Below the pieces are notes generated by a model that saw only the letters and a list, made by a program, of their open reading frames with translations, searched no databases and was not told the DNA's origin. From contig JAUSEK010000023.1 in the NCBI GenBank assembly GCA_030650275.1, positions 1 through 34,188 of the forward strand: a DNA stretch of 34,188 nt, in the 5' to 3' direction. The DNA comes from Candidatus Omnitrophota bacterium. GTDB lineage: Bacteria; Omnitrophota; Gorgyraeia; Zapsychrales; Fredricksoniimonadaceae. Shown here in pieces: positions 24,890 to 33,665 of the stretch (the first letter of the stretch is position 1; the number at the start of each line of letters is the position of its first letter). Both the position numbers and the translations under genes were made by a program.

Positions 24890-26535
24890 TCACTATCGTT
24901 TTTTTGGCCATTCTGGCCATCGTCGGGGCAGGGCAGGCCCTGGTCATCACGGCGCACATCTGCAGTTTTATCCCCATCCATTGGTCCGGGCCTGTGCCCG
25001 GGGGTCTTGAGCCCGAACGCGAAAGTTTCCTCTACCTGATCTTCCTGTGTGCCGCGCTCGTCTTGATGGCCGCGGCTTTTGTGTTTGTTCGTCCCCGGCT
25101 GGAGGACCGCTCCAAACGCCGGGGGTGGATGCAGTTTCTGGCCCTCGAGGCATTATGGCTCACGCTCATGCTCTTCGCCTTTTTCAAAGGACTGACCTAC
25201 CGCTATCCTTTTTATAATGTTCTGCCTTATGAGAACGGCCGCTGGGTGGAACCGTTCTTTTATGGCGTTGTGGCCTTAAGTATTTTATCCAAGGTCTTCT
25301 GGCCGGAGATCCGCCGTTTTTGCAACGGATTTTATCCTCAATGGCTCGCCTTTACGCCGTCCGTATGGCAGAAGCGCGCGGCCGGCGCGGCATTCGCGGC
25401 GTTCATTTTTGTTCTATTGTTGCCCAATGGCGGTGATGTGAGCGCGTTGAGTTACGCGTGGGACCAGTTCAACCATTGGGATGATTTTTTTCTCTCCCGC
25501 TGGTGTCTACTCCACGGAATGGGCCCTTCCCGGATGGTATTTTTGTTATTCATGGCCGTCATGGTCTTCTGGACGGCCTTGTTTTTTATCGTTCAGGAAT
25601 GGTTGAAAAGTTTTTGGCTGGCCGCGTTCGCGGTCTTGCTGGGCGTTAAGCTGACACTGTTCCATTACGGCATGGCACCGGCGGCGTGGCTGTTCCCGCA
25701 GGCCATCCTGCAGCCGGGCGTGGGCATCGCCTCCTGGCAGGGACTGGGCAATGTGCCGATGTATGATGCGTTGAGGGCGCGGGAATTCTTTTCGTTCTTT
25801 ATGGGGTTTTCTTTGCCGGTTTTTTATGTCTTTACTCTTTTGTCCGTCAGGAATACCGTGATCACTATTATTGCCGCCTATGGCCTGCTCACCTATACGA
25901 ATTATATCGCGCATCCGACGCTGTTTTCATACGGGGCCGTGGCTGTTCCCGCTGTTTTGCTGTTATGTTTCTGGTTTAACCATCTTGTGGGCCGGTTTTT
26001 TTTGCGCCACCGTAAACTGGTCTTTGCCGCGCTGGCATTGACGGCGCTGGGCGCACTTTTGACCAACCGGCTGTTTGTCACCTATCCGCACGCGGTCAAC
26101 ATGTATGGCCAGAATTTCAGCAAGGAACGTCAGTTCCTGGAGAATTCTCTAGATCTCACCGCCGATGCCGCCCTGATCCATGCAACGCTTAAAGCCAATG
26201 AGCCGGCGGCTGTGATCGGCAGTTTTGAATTGCCCCTGCTCGCCCGGGCCGGGCACCCGGCATTTTTCAAACACGCGCCGCTGATGCTGTCCGCGTTTTT
26301 GGGATCACCGTCGGTGCGCGGCCTGCGTTTGAAAACCAAGGACGATCTTTTAGAGACGATCGATCAGCTTGAGCAGATCCCGCCAGCCCATATCTTTGTG
26401 GAGAAGAAATTGTTGTCTTTGCCGCAAGAATTTTATCAAAGCACGGCCGGGATGGCGATCCTGCTGTCCTTTGTCCGCGATCATTATGAACCCGCAGGGC
26501 AGGGGAAGTATTTTGCCGTATGGCGGCGCAAATGA
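24886..26535 (+). CDS. Array paralogue 5: short form with part of the signature loop deleted
   Basis: A 549-residue member of the family. The GTG start overlaps the previous stop (GTGA), and the N-terminus (MITIVFLAILAIVGAGQALV) matches the family start, which supports this codon. NHWDD at 196-200 aligns with HHxD, but the following Gly-x-x-x-x-Asp...Tyr-Gly segment is missing: the reading jumps from LLHGMGPS to a later membrane segment. A second gap follows WLFPQ. The soluble domain is kept (SFELPLLARAGHPAFFK; IFVEKKLL). Like paralogue 1 it lacks the 50-residue insert. It is open and well placed for translation, so it may be a non-catalytic family member rather than a dead gene. Confidence 0.8.
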   Translation: MITIVFLAILAIVGAGQALVITAHICSFIPIHWSGPVPGGLEPERESFLYLIFLCAALVLMAAAFVFVRPRLEDRSKRRGWMQFLALEALWLTLMLFAFFKGLTYRYPFYNVLPYENGRWVEPFFYGVVALSILSKVFWPEIRRFCNGFYPQWLAFTPSVWQKRAAGAAFAAFIFVLLLPNGGDVSALSYAWDQFNHWDDFFLSRWCLLHGMGPSRMVFLLFMAVMVFWTALFFIVQEWLKSFWLAAFAVLLGVKLTLFHYGMAPAAWLFPQAILQPGVGIASWQGLGNVPMYDALRAREFFSFFMGFSLPVFYVFTLLSVRNTVITIIAAYGLLTYTNYIAHPTLFSYGAVAVPAVLLLCFWFNHLVGRFFLRHRKLVFAALALTALGALLTNRLFVTYPHAVNMYGQNFSKERQFLENSLDLTADAALIHATLKANEPAAVIGSFELPLLARAGHPAFFKHAPLMLSAFLGSPSVRGLRLKTKDDLLETIDQLEQIPPAHIFVEKKLLSLPQEFYQSTAGMAILLSFVRDHYEPAGQGKYFAVWRRK

Positions 26536-28787
26536 ACATGATGAATGCCAATCGTTCGCTGATCGCTGTGATCGTTTGTCTGATCAGTATGCAAGCCGTT
26601 GTGCTACTGGCGTTGCTGTTGGGATCGGTCCCGCCCGGTCCGGGCATGGCCGACCAGGTCTTGCCGGAATGGGCCGCCAGCGTCAAGCCCAAATGGGACA
26701 TGGCCTTATTCGCCGTTTTCATCCTGACCGCCTTGCTGGGGCAGGCGGCCGCGCTGTTCTGGCTTAAAGATGAATTGAAACAAGAGGGATGGTGGCGCGG
26801 CCGGCTGACATATTTGTCGGTTGAAGGCGTGCTGACATTTTTACTGGTCAGCGCCGCGTATAAAATGACCATTTATGACAACAGTCCTTTTCTGGCCCAG
26901 CGGGCTTTGGTCCTGTTGGCGGCGACAGCTGTCCTGGTCAAATTATTCTGGCACGAGATCAACCTTATATTAGAGAAGACGCTGTGCTGTTTTCGCGCTT
27001 TACGCGTTTCATCCGTTGCGGCGGATGCCCTATCCCTGGCCGTTATCATTGTTTTGATCTACGTCCCGGACCTTGAGGCCGTGGCCGCCCAACTGTTCAT
27101 CGGCGAGCAATTCCACCATTTTGATTTCTTCATCATGTCCCCGGGTTGGGCGTATCTTAACGGCCAGTTGCCTTACGTGGACACGATCTCCCAATACGGG
27201 GTGGGGGTGCCAGCGGTCCTGGCGCGCCTTTCCATACTCTTCGGCGGTTTTGATTATGTGCCGGTATTGATCATGATCATGGTTTGGGTCATCGGGTATT
27301 ATCTTTTGCTGTACGGCTTTCTGCGTTATTGGCTGACCAGCATCCCCCTGGCGCTGGCCGTGTTTTTCACGGCCTTTCGTTTGCAGATGTTCCATTACGG
27401 GGTCAGCCCCTTGTGCTGGATCTATCCTTCGACAACCCCGGTCCGTTTCGGTCTGGACATCGTGTGGCTGGGACTTTTGCTGGCGCATTTGCGCACGGGT
27501 AAAATACGGTTTTTGATCGCGGCTGCCGTGTACAGCGGTGTGGCTTTGTATTACATGACCTCGACGGGTATCTGTGTTTTGCTGACATTCTATTTTTACG
27601 CGGCCGTGCTTTTATCAGTCCCGCATCTTAGGCAGCAATATTTTTCCACCAAACGCCTTCAAATGATCGCCGCGGCCTGCATCCCGCTGGCGGGTTTAAG
27701 CGCTTTTATTCTGTTCTGGCTGACCTTAGGGGGTCCTGTATGGGCAAAAACCTTTTGGCACAATATGACGGAATATCTGTCATTTTTCGCCCACGGCCAC
27801 GCCGGCGGCGTTCTGCCCATTTATGAGAGCTTGAAATACCGACATTTCTGGGCCTCCTTCATGGGTTTTGCTTTGCCGCTGGCGTATCTGGCGACCCTTT
27901 TGATCGCCGGGGCCATGGTCTATTTGAAGAAAGTCCGCACGGAATATGTCCTGGCCGCCGTGATCGCGGTCTACGGCCTGGCCAATTACCAATATTATGT
28001 CGTGCGTTCGGCGCTCACGAGTTATTATATGAACGGCCTGCCGTTCGTTTTGCTTGCCGGTTTCTGGTTGAGCGTTTGGGTCCAACGCCTGGACGCCGCG
28101 GGACGGCGGCGCATCATTTGGGGGTCTTTGCTGTTGAGCGTTTACGCCCTGACCACTAACCACAATTACATCAGTTATCCGAACATGTTCAATTTTTCCC
28201 GCAACCCCATGGTGGACCTGACCGTGGCCCAGCGCTTTCCGGACCGGCAGGGGTATTTCAATCATCTGGTCAAGTCCATGAAGGAAGAGGACAAGCTCCC
28301 CGTGAATTCTTTGGGCGACACCGTTGAGGACATCCGCACCGAAGATGATTTCAAGTCGGATGGGGAATTGAAGGGCTATTTCCGTCATGAATTCGATTTC
28401 TCCGACGACGCAAAACTTGTCCGGTCCCTGACAGCCGAGGGACAGCGCGCCGCGGTTTTAAGCAGTTTTGAGACCAAGATCTTGATGCAGGCCCGGCGCC
28501 CGCCGTTCTTTTATCATTTACCGCTGTTGACGTCCCAGCCAATGCGTTTGAGGGCTTATCCGGCGGACGCAGGCCACAGCCCCAATTTTCTTAAAGACAC
28601 CTTGAGCCAGTTGGAGGAGAACAAGCCGGAATATGTGTTTATGGAGAGGGTCTTCCTGCAGGACAAAATTCCCGTGTCTTATCAGGAGAGCAATGCCAAT
28701 GTCGTTGCCATTGCCGCGTATATCCGCGATCATTATGCGCCGGGGCCCCGGGGGAAATACCTTGTGGCCATGAAACGCAAAGAATAA
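26532..28787 (+). CDS. Array paralogue 6: GT-C-like membrane protein, long form
   Basis: A 751-residue protein and the clearest match to the GT-C pattern: GEQFHHFD at 191-198, then NGQLPYVDTISQYG (210-223, D217, Y222). RLQMFHYGVSP and SALTSYYMNG lie in membrane regions. The long insert (TNHNYISYPN; PVNSLGD) and soluble domain (SSFETKILMQARRPPFFYH; YVFMERVFL) are intact, ending AMKRKE. The ATG at 26532 overlaps the previous stop (ATGA) and is preferred to an in-frame ATG at 26520; starts at 26538 or 26541 are also possible. It follows paralogue 5 as paralogue 2 follows paralogue 1. Confidence 0.85.
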   Translation: MNMMNANRSLIAVIVCLISMQAVVLLALLLGSVPPGPGMADQVLPEWAASVKPKWDMALFAVFILTALLGQAAALFWLKDELKQEGWWRGRLTYLSVEGVLTFLLVSAAYKMTIYDNSPFLAQRALVLLAATAVLVKLFWHEINLILEKTLCCFRALRVSSVAADALSLAVIIVLIYVPDLEAVAAQLFIGEQFHHFDFFIMSPGWAYLNGQLPYVDTISQYGVGVPAVLARLSILFGGFDYVPVLIMIMVWVIGYYLLLYGFLRYWLTSIPLALAVFFTAFRLQMFHYGVSPLCWIYPSTTPVRFGLDIVWLGLLLAHLRTGKIRFLIAAAVYSGVALYYMTSTGICVLLTFYFYAAVLLSVPHLRQQYFSTKRLQMIAAACIPLAGLSAFILFWLTLGGPVWAKTFWHNMTEYLSFFAHGHAGGVLPIYESLKYRHFWASFMGFALPLAYLATLLIAGAMVYLKKVRTEYVLAAVIAVYGLANYQYYVVRSALTSYYMNGLPFVLLAGFWLSVWVQRLDAAGRRRIIWGSLLLSVYALTTNHNYISYPNMFNFSRNPMVDLTVAQRFPDRQGYFNHLVKSMKEEDKLPVNSLGDTVEDIRTEDDFKSDGELKGYFRHEFDFSDDAKLVRSLTAEGQRAAVLSSFETKILMQARRPPFFYHLPLLTSQPMRLRAYPADAGHSPNFLKDTLSQLEENKPEYVFMERVFLQDKIPVSYQESNANVVAIAAYIRDHYAPGPRGKYLVAMKRKE

Positions 28788-28797
28788 AGGAGACCAT

Positions 28798-29118
28798 ATG
28801 GCCACCATCGAGGAATTCAGGAAGGTTGAGCTGATCGTTGCCCAGATCAAGGAAGTCAAAGAGCACAGCAATGCCGACCGCTTGTATGTCGTGCAGGTGG
28901 ACACAGGTAAGGATGTGCGTCAAGTCGTGGCCGGCATCCGCAAGGCCTATACGCCCGAGCAATTGGTCGGCCGGCGTGTTATCCTCGTCGCCAATTTGGA
29001 ACCCGCGGTCATCCGCGGAGAGACCTCCAACGGCATGCTGTTGGCCGCTTCCGATGAGAACGGCATGGCCCTTTTGATGCCGGACAAGGATGTGGCTTTA
29101 GGCAGTATTGTGAAATGA
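28798..29118 (+). CDS. tRNA-binding domain protein (MetRS C-terminal/EMAP-like)
   Basis: A 106-residue OB-fold protein of the type found as the C-terminal dimerising domain of methionyl-tRNA synthetase or as free Trbp111/CsaA-like proteins. The pattern FRKVELIVAQIKEVKEHSNADRLYVVQVD is split by the conserved HxxADRL core, followed by RQVVAGIRKAY and SNGMLLAASD. It probably binds structured RNA such as tRNA as a dimer. No synthetase gene adjoins it, so it is a stand-alone copy. AAGGAG at 28787-28792 gives a strong start. Confidence 0.9.
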   Translation: MATIEEFRKVELIVAQIKEVKEHSNADRLYVVQVDTGKDVRQVVAGIRKAYTPEQLVGRRVILVANLEPAVIRGETSNGMLLAASDENGMALLMPDKDVALGSIVK

Positions 29119-29630
29119 TCGAACAATTAAAACAATTCGTTCCCTCGCCGGTGTGTTTGCAATGCGACGGGTGTTGCCGGTTTAAGTCCGCGGATTCACC
29201 CTGGAGGCCCAAATTGGGCCCCGAAGAGTCCGCCGGCCTTGCGCTGAAGATCACCGGCAAGGACTGGCTTGATGATGACGGGCATATCCGCACCCTGCGC
29301 CATTGCGGAGAGAACCTGTGCCGTTTTTTCAATCCCGGTGACCACACCTGCCAGATCTACGACAACCGTCCTTTTGAATGCGCGCTGTATCCGTTCGTTC
29401 TTTCGCGTTCGTCCGAAGGTATGGATGTCTACGTTCATTTGAGCTGCCCGTATGTCCAGGACACCGAGGGGTCGGCCGTGCTGGACGGATACATCGGATA
29501 TTTGAAAGAATATTTCCAGACCCCGGCGGTGCTGGATTTCCTTAAACGCAACGCGGCCTTGCTCCACGATTATTCTATATTTTTTTCTGAATTGCAGCAT
29601 TTGTTCACCATTAAGGATTTGCGGCTGTGA
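29115..29630 (+). CDS. YkgJ-family cysteine-cluster protein
   Basis: A 171-residue protein with conserved cysteines CLQCDGCC (C14, C17, C20, C21), CGENLC (C64, C69), C79 in the CQIYDNRPFEC segment ending at C89, and C111 in SCPY. CxIYxxRPxxC is the hallmark of the YkgJ (zinc- or iron-chelating) family. It may bind a metal or an Fe-S cluster; no reaction is established. It overlaps both neighbours by 4 bases, so it is co-translated with the tRNA-binding protein and the DUF2156 protein. Confidence 0.87.
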   Translation: MIEQLKQFVPSPVCLQCDGCCRFKSADSPWRPKLGPEESAGLALKITGKDWLDDDGHIRTLRHCGENLCRFFNPGDHTCQIYDNRPFECALYPFVLSRSSEGMDVYVHLSCPYVQDTEGSAVLDGYIGYLKEYFQTPAVLDFLKRNAALLHDYSIFFSELQHLFTIKDLRL

Positions 29631-30511
29631 TATTGACCCAGGACCTGCTGGCCCATAAGCCCCTGTTCGATTTTTTTTTGGCCCGCGACGAACGCCGCGT
29701 GTCCTGCTATCATTTTTCCTCCGTTTTTGCCTGGCAGGATTTTTTCCGTTTCACCTTTGAGGTCATCCATGACCGTTTGTGCGTGTTCGCGCATCAGCCG
29801 CAGGGGTGTTTCCTGTATACGCCTCCCGTGGGCGGTGGGCTGGATATAGCGACGGTGGAAGAATGTTTCAAACGCATGGGCAAAAACCGTCTGGCGCGCG
29901 TGGAAAATATTTGCGATAACCAATTGCCCGCGCTCGTTTGCAAGGAGTATAATAGCCGTCACAAAGCGGATGAATACATTTACCGCAGGCAGGACATTGC
30001 GGGCCTGCGCGGCAACGCGTACAAGTCCCGGCGCCATGATGTGAATCTGGCGGTCAGGCAGTACCCGATCTTTGAGCAGTATGAGGACCGGTATTATCAG
30101 GGATGCATAGCCCTTTATGAACGCTGGGCCGCCCAACGTGCCCGTTGCCGTGATGAGGACGTTCACCGCGCCATGCTGGAGGATAATCGCCGTGTGCATG
30201 CCCTCGTGATCGCGCATGCCGGGGCGTTGGGGCTGATCGGGCGCGTGGTCATTATCGACGGGGAAGTGGCCGCGTACACGTTTGGATATCCGCAGAACGA
30301 TCATACTTTTTGCGTGCTTTTTGAGGTCGCTGACCTCGCCAGGCCGGGGTTGGCGTCTTATATTTTTAACCGTTTGTGCGCGGACGAGGCCCTGGGCCCT
30401 TTCGAGTTCGTCAACGCCATGGATGATTTCGGCATGCCCGGCGTGGCCAGGGCCAAGGAATTGTTCCATCCCGTGCTGAAGGTTGCTTTGTATACCCTTA
30501 CTGAAATTTAA
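29627..30511 (+). CDS. DUF2156 / LPG-synthase C-terminal-like acyltransferase-fold protein
   Basis: A 294-residue soluble protein with the double GNAT-fold pattern of DUF2156 proteins. YIYRRQDIAGLRGNAYKSRR is the typical central segment, and LIGRVVIIDGEVAAYTFG with EVADLARPGLASYIF follows. Related domains transfer aminoacyl groups from tRNA to phosphatidylglycerol, but many soluble members have no known substrate. A GTG start overlaps the YkgJ stop (GTGA). The link to a tRNA-binding protein two genes upstream is suggestive but unproven. Confidence 0.8.
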   Translation: MILTQDLLAHKPLFDFFLARDERRVSCYHFSSVFAWQDFFRFTFEVIHDRLCVFAHQPQGCFLYTPPVGGGLDIATVEECFKRMGKNRLARVENICDNQLPALVCKEYNSRHKADEYIYRRQDIAGLRGNAYKSRRHDVNLAVRQYPIFEQYEDRYYQGCIALYERWAAQRARCRDEDVHRAMLEDNRRVHALVIAHAGALGLIGRVVIIDGEVAAYTFGYPQNDHTFCVLFEVADLARPGLASYIFNRLCADEALGPFEFVNAMDDFGMPGVARAKELFHPVLKVALYTLTEI

Positions 30512-30523
30512 GGATCTTTAACG

Positions 30524-31144
30524 TTGAAAATCCACAGCGCTGAAATTGTTGTTTTTGACGTGGAGACCACGGGTCTTTTTCCGCAGGACGGGGACCGCAT
30601 CGTTGAGATCGCCGCGATGAAGGTCAAAGGGGGAAAGGTGGTGGACCAATTTTATTCCCTGGTCAACCCCAAACGGCCCATTCCGCCGGAGGCCACCAAC
30701 ATCAATCAGATCACCGAAGACATGGTCGCGGATGCTCCCACGGCTGACACGGTCCTGCCGAATCTCATCGATTTTATTTCCGGCGGCTGTGTGGCCGGGC
30801 ACAATGCGCGTTTCGACATGGGGTTTTTGTGTTATGAACTGTCCTTATTCGGCCGGCGGCTTAAAGACGATACGCCCGTTGTGGACACGCTTAAGATGGC
30901 CAAGGGACTTCTGCCGTATTTGAGTAGTTATAAACTTTCTTATCTGGCGCGTTCCTTGGGGGTCACCGTCACCCAAACCCATCGCGCCATGGCGGACGTG
31001 GAATTGACCGTGGCCGTGCTTTTGCGGATGATGGAAATGGCCGCGGACAAGAATGCCGACGACGTAGGCACATTCCTCACCAAGTTCGGCGTTGAGAAAC
31101 CGTTGTTCAAACTGGTCCAGGTCGCCCAGGACTCCCTGTTTTAA
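30524..31144 (+). CDS. DEDDh 3'-5' exonuclease (DnaQ/PolC-like)
   Basis: A 206-residue exonuclease with all five catalytic residues visible: D12 and E14 in FDVETTG, D98 in HNARFD, and H153 and D158 in HRAMADVE. It resembles the proofreading subunit or exonuclease domain of PolC/DnaQ polymerases, but is a stand-alone protein. It is likely to act in DNA proofreading, repair or RNA trimming. It uses a TTG start preceded by AAGGATC; no ATG upstream fits. Confidence 0.88.
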   Translation: MKIHSAEIVVFDVETTGLFPQDGDRIVEIAAMKVKGGKVVDQFYSLVNPKRPIPPEATNINQITEDMVADAPTADTVLPNLIDFISGGCVAGHNARFDMGFLCYELSLFGRRLKDDTPVVDTLKMAKGLLPYLSSYKLSYLARSLGVTVTQTHRAMADVELTVAVLLRMMEMAADKNADDVGTFLTKFGVEKPLFKLVQVAQDSLF

Positions 31145-31158
31145 TGAGCGTATGACTT

Positions 31159-32418
31159 ATGGATCTTCTTCACCGGACCCTGCCCCTGAAGGCCGGCGCG
31201 TTTGAGATTTTCGCGGCCTTTAAGGACCGGCCGTACGCGTTTTTTTTAGACAGCGGCATTCAAACTCCTGCCGGACGTTTTTCTTTCATCGGTTTTTCCC
31301 CATCCAGCATCATCGAGGGACATCTCCTTCAAGACCTCGGGCGTTTGCGCGCGGCATTTGACAAGCACAAGGTCCAGGCCAAGGATTTTCCCCATCCTTT
31401 GCCCGGGGGCATGGTTGGTTACATCGGATATGACCGGAGGTTCTTTTTTGGTTTTTATGACACCATCATTGGCATCGATCACGCGGCAGGGGCCATCCAC
31501 GTTACATCAACAGGATCGCCGCAACGGCTGCAGGAGATCTTACGCCTGCTGGACAACCCCCCCGTAATACCTTCCCGGCCTGTTTTGCCGCCGCTTGAAT
31601 TGACAAGCAATTTTGACAAAGACGGGTATGCGGCCATCGTGCGCCGCGCGCTGGAACATATCCGTGCCGGGGACATTTATCAGATCAATTTGTCCCGCGA
31701 GATCCGCGCTTCCGGTACCGGCATTGATCCGATGGCTGTCTACGGGGCCCTGCGCCGTATTTCCCCGTCGGACCACAGCGCGTATTTCACCGACGGGAAA
31801 AACCATATTTTGAGCAGTTCCCCTGAGCAGTTCATCGCCGTCAACGGCAGGCGCGTGCGTGTCAGGCCCATGAAAGGCACGCGGCCGCGCGGGCAAACGC
31901 CCGTGGAGGATGCCCGTTTTCGCCGTCAGCTGGAGACGAGCGCCAAAGAGATCGCCGAACTTTTGATGGTCACCGACCTTGAGCGCAATGACCTGGGCCG
32001 GGTTTGCGATTACGGGTCGGTGCGCGTGTCCGAGATGCGCGCCATTGAAGAGTACGCGACCGTGTTCCAGGCCACATCCACCGTTGAGGGGACATTGCAC
32101 CGCGGCTGCGACGGGTTTGATGTCCTTAAGGCGTGTTTTCCCAGCGGTTCCGTGACGGGCTGTCCCAAGATCGCGGCCATGACGATCATCGAGCGTTTGG
32201 AAACGGCCGGCCGCGGATCGTACACCGGGGCGTTGGGGTACATGAGTTTTACGGGAGACATGGATTTCAACGTTTTGATACGCACCCTCATCGTTGCCCC
32301 TGACGGCATCACCTTTAACGTCGGCGGGGGCATTGTCGCGGATTCCGATCCCTTCATGGAATATGAAGAGACCGTGCTCAAGGCCCGGGCCATGGCAAAG
32401 GCCCTGGGGATGCCATGA
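31159..32418 (+). CDS. pabB: Aminodeoxychorismate synthase component I
   Basis: A 419-residue chorismate-utilising enzyme that makes 4-amino-4-deoxychorismate for folate. Motifs: GDIYQINLS (171-179), SSSPEQF (219-225), PMKGTRPRG (237-245), LERNDLGRV (274-282) and SGSVTGCPKI (329-338). Lys at 239 in PMKGT corresponds to the nucleophilic lysine of PabB; anthranilate synthase (TrpE) has Ala there, so PabB is preferred. The aminotransferase-class-IV gene directly downstream (ATGA overlap) agrees. The glutaminase partner PabA is not in the window. No clear ribosome-binding site precedes the ATG. Confidence 0.92.
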   Translation: MDLLHRTLPLKAGAFEIFAAFKDRPYAFFLDSGIQTPAGRFSFIGFSPSSIIEGHLLQDLGRLRAAFDKHKVQAKDFPHPLPGGMVGYIGYDRRFFFGFYDTIIGIDHAAGAIHVTSTGSPQRLQEILRLLDNPPVIPSRPVLPPLELTSNFDKDGYAAIVRRALEHIRAGDIYQINLSREIRASGTGIDPMAVYGALRRISPSDHSAYFTDGKNHILSSSPEQFIAVNGRRVRVRPMKGTRPRGQTPVEDARFRRQLETSAKEIAELLMVTDLERNDLGRVCDYGSVRVSEMRAIEEYATVFQATSTVEGTLHRGCDGFDVLKACFPSGSVTGCPKIAAMTIIERLETAGRGSYTGALGYMSFTGDMDFNVLIRTLIVAPDGITFNVGGGIVADSDPFMEYEETVLKARAMAKALGMP

Positions 32419-33200
32419 CCATTTTTTTAGACGGCAAATATATTCAGCCCGACGACCAACTCCTGGACGATCTGACCCCGGGCCGCCGGCGTCTGCGCGG
32501 TGTGTTCGAAACCATGCGCGCCCGGCAAGGCCGTATCATTTTTTGTGACGAACATCTCCGGCGCCTGTCCGATGGGCTCAAATGCCTTGGCCTTGAAGAT
32601 CCCCTGTCCCGTCGCCGCTGGAAAAACGTTCTGCGCCGATTGTTGGAACAAGGCCCTTGTGCGCATTCCCGGGTGCGCATTTTGGTGTGGCGCGAAGGCC
32701 GTTGTTTGCGTTATGCCGCGATGGCCCTCAAATACGAACCTCCTCCAATGTCACAATACCGCCGGGGAATAAGGGTCGTGACAGCGGCGACCCGCCGGAG
32801 GGCTTCTTTGCGGCACGCCAGGGTGAAGTCCTTGGACTATTTCCTTTTTGCCGACGCTTACCAACGGGCCGCGGCCTTAGGGTTTGACGAAGCCCTTTTA
32901 CTCAACGCCCAAGGACACGTTTTCGAGGCCAGCCGGGCCAACATTTTTGTCCTGCACAACGGTGTTCTGCTGACACCGCCGCTGGGCAGCGGATGTCTTG
33001 ACGGGATCATGCGCGGCCGCGTCATCCGTCAGGCCCTGCGGCACAAGATCCTGGTGCGCGAACGCAGTCTCACGGCCAAAGACGTCATCCATAGCGACGG
33101 CGCTTTCATCACCAACGCCCTCATCGGGGTCATGCCCCTGGCCTCGGTCGACGGGCAGGCGCTGAAATTCCCTGATATACGCCTTGCCCTTTTGCAGTGA
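32415..33200 (+). CDS. pabC: Class IV aminotransferase-fold enzyme, probably aminodeoxychorismate lyase
   Basis: A 261-residue PLP enzyme. The catalytic lysine is K138 in RVKSLDYF and the cofactor-binding glutamate is E171 in FEASRANIFV; LTPPLGSGCLDGIMR closes the site. Branched-chain and D-amino-acid transaminases share this fold. Overlap with pabB strongly favours 4-amino-4-deoxychorismate lyase, which releases p-aminobenzoate and pyruvate. Length is normal for PabC. Confidence 0.87.
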   Translation: MTIFLDGKYIQPDDQLLDDLTPGRRRLRGVFETMRARQGRIIFCDEHLRRLSDGLKCLGLEDPLSRRRWKNVLRRLLEQGPCAHSRVRILVWREGRCLRYAAMALKYEPPPMSQYRRGIRVVTAATRRRASLRHARVKSLDYFLFADAYQRAAALGFDEALLLNAQGHVFEASRANIFVLHNGVLLTPPLGSGCLDGIMRGRVIRQALRHKILVRERSLTAKDVIHSDGAFITNALIGVMPLASVDGQALKFPDIRLALLQ

Positions 33201-33212
33201 TGCCGTTATAAT
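33184..33212 (+). promoter_or_regulatory. Promoter of the secreted coiled-coil gene
   Basis: TTGCCC (33184-33189) and a perfect TATAAT (33207-33212) are 17 bases apart. The -35 overlaps the end of pabC. The predicted start is near 33219, followed by an AGAGAGAG ribosome-binding stretch and ATG at 33234. Confidence 0.6.
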
Positions 33213-33233
33213 GACGCCTTAGAGAGAGTTATT

Positions 33234-33653
33234 ATGAATAAGAATATTTATTCTTTATTGTTTATCCTGTGCCTTGTCTGTCCGGCGCGCGTTGGGGCGC
33301 AGGAGGAGCCGGTGGACGCGGTATGGCTTTTGACCCTGGACACCATCAAGGCCGAATCCAGCCAATTGATGGCGCAAAATACCCGGTTGAACGCTGACTA
33401 TCATGCACTTCTTGAGGAGACCGATCAGTTGAATGCTTCTATTGAAGGGCAGGGCGGGAAAAACGCAGCGCTGGCCGATTTTTTAAAGACCAGGCATGGC
33501 CGCAGCGACCAGCAGGTCCGTATCCAGGAACTGGAGAGGCAGATCAAGGCGTCCCGTCGGGGTGCGTCCAAGCCAGAAAATGAACTGGACCGTTTGCGTC
33601 AAGAACTTAAAATTGAAAAAGCCAATGAGGCAAAATTGGAAAAAACGCAATAG
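33234..33653 (+). CDS. Small secreted coiled-coil protein
   Basis: A 139-residue protein with a signal peptide (residues about 1-22, MNKNIYSLLFILCLVCPARV, likely cleaved after GA before QEEP). The rest is rich in Glu, Lys, Gln and Leu with heptad-like spacing (about residues 35-65 and 95-139), so it probably forms a coiled coil in the periplasm or at the surface. No enzyme motif is visible and I do not recognise a family. It has its own promoter and a clear ribosome-binding site. Confidence 0.7.
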   Translation: MNKNIYSLLFILCLVCPARVGAQEEPVDAVWLLTLDTIKAESSQLMAQNTRLNADYHALLEETDQLNASIEGQGGKNAALADFLKTRHGRSDQQVRIQELERQIKASRRGASKPENELDRLRQELKIEKANEAKLEKTQ

Positions 33654-33665
33654 GGGGAGGTTTTT

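Noticed and set aside
12621-28787. Flippase or Wzy-type polymerase as the identity of the six paralogues
   Set aside because: The constant-spacing first-loop aspartates and the C-terminal soluble domain fit GT-C enzymes better, although only structure prediction can settle it.
31159-32418. Anthranilate synthase component I (TrpE) as the identity of the chorismate enzyme
   Set aside because: Lys at the PMKGT position and the adjacent class IV aminotransferase-fold gene favour PabB; no trp genes are nearby.
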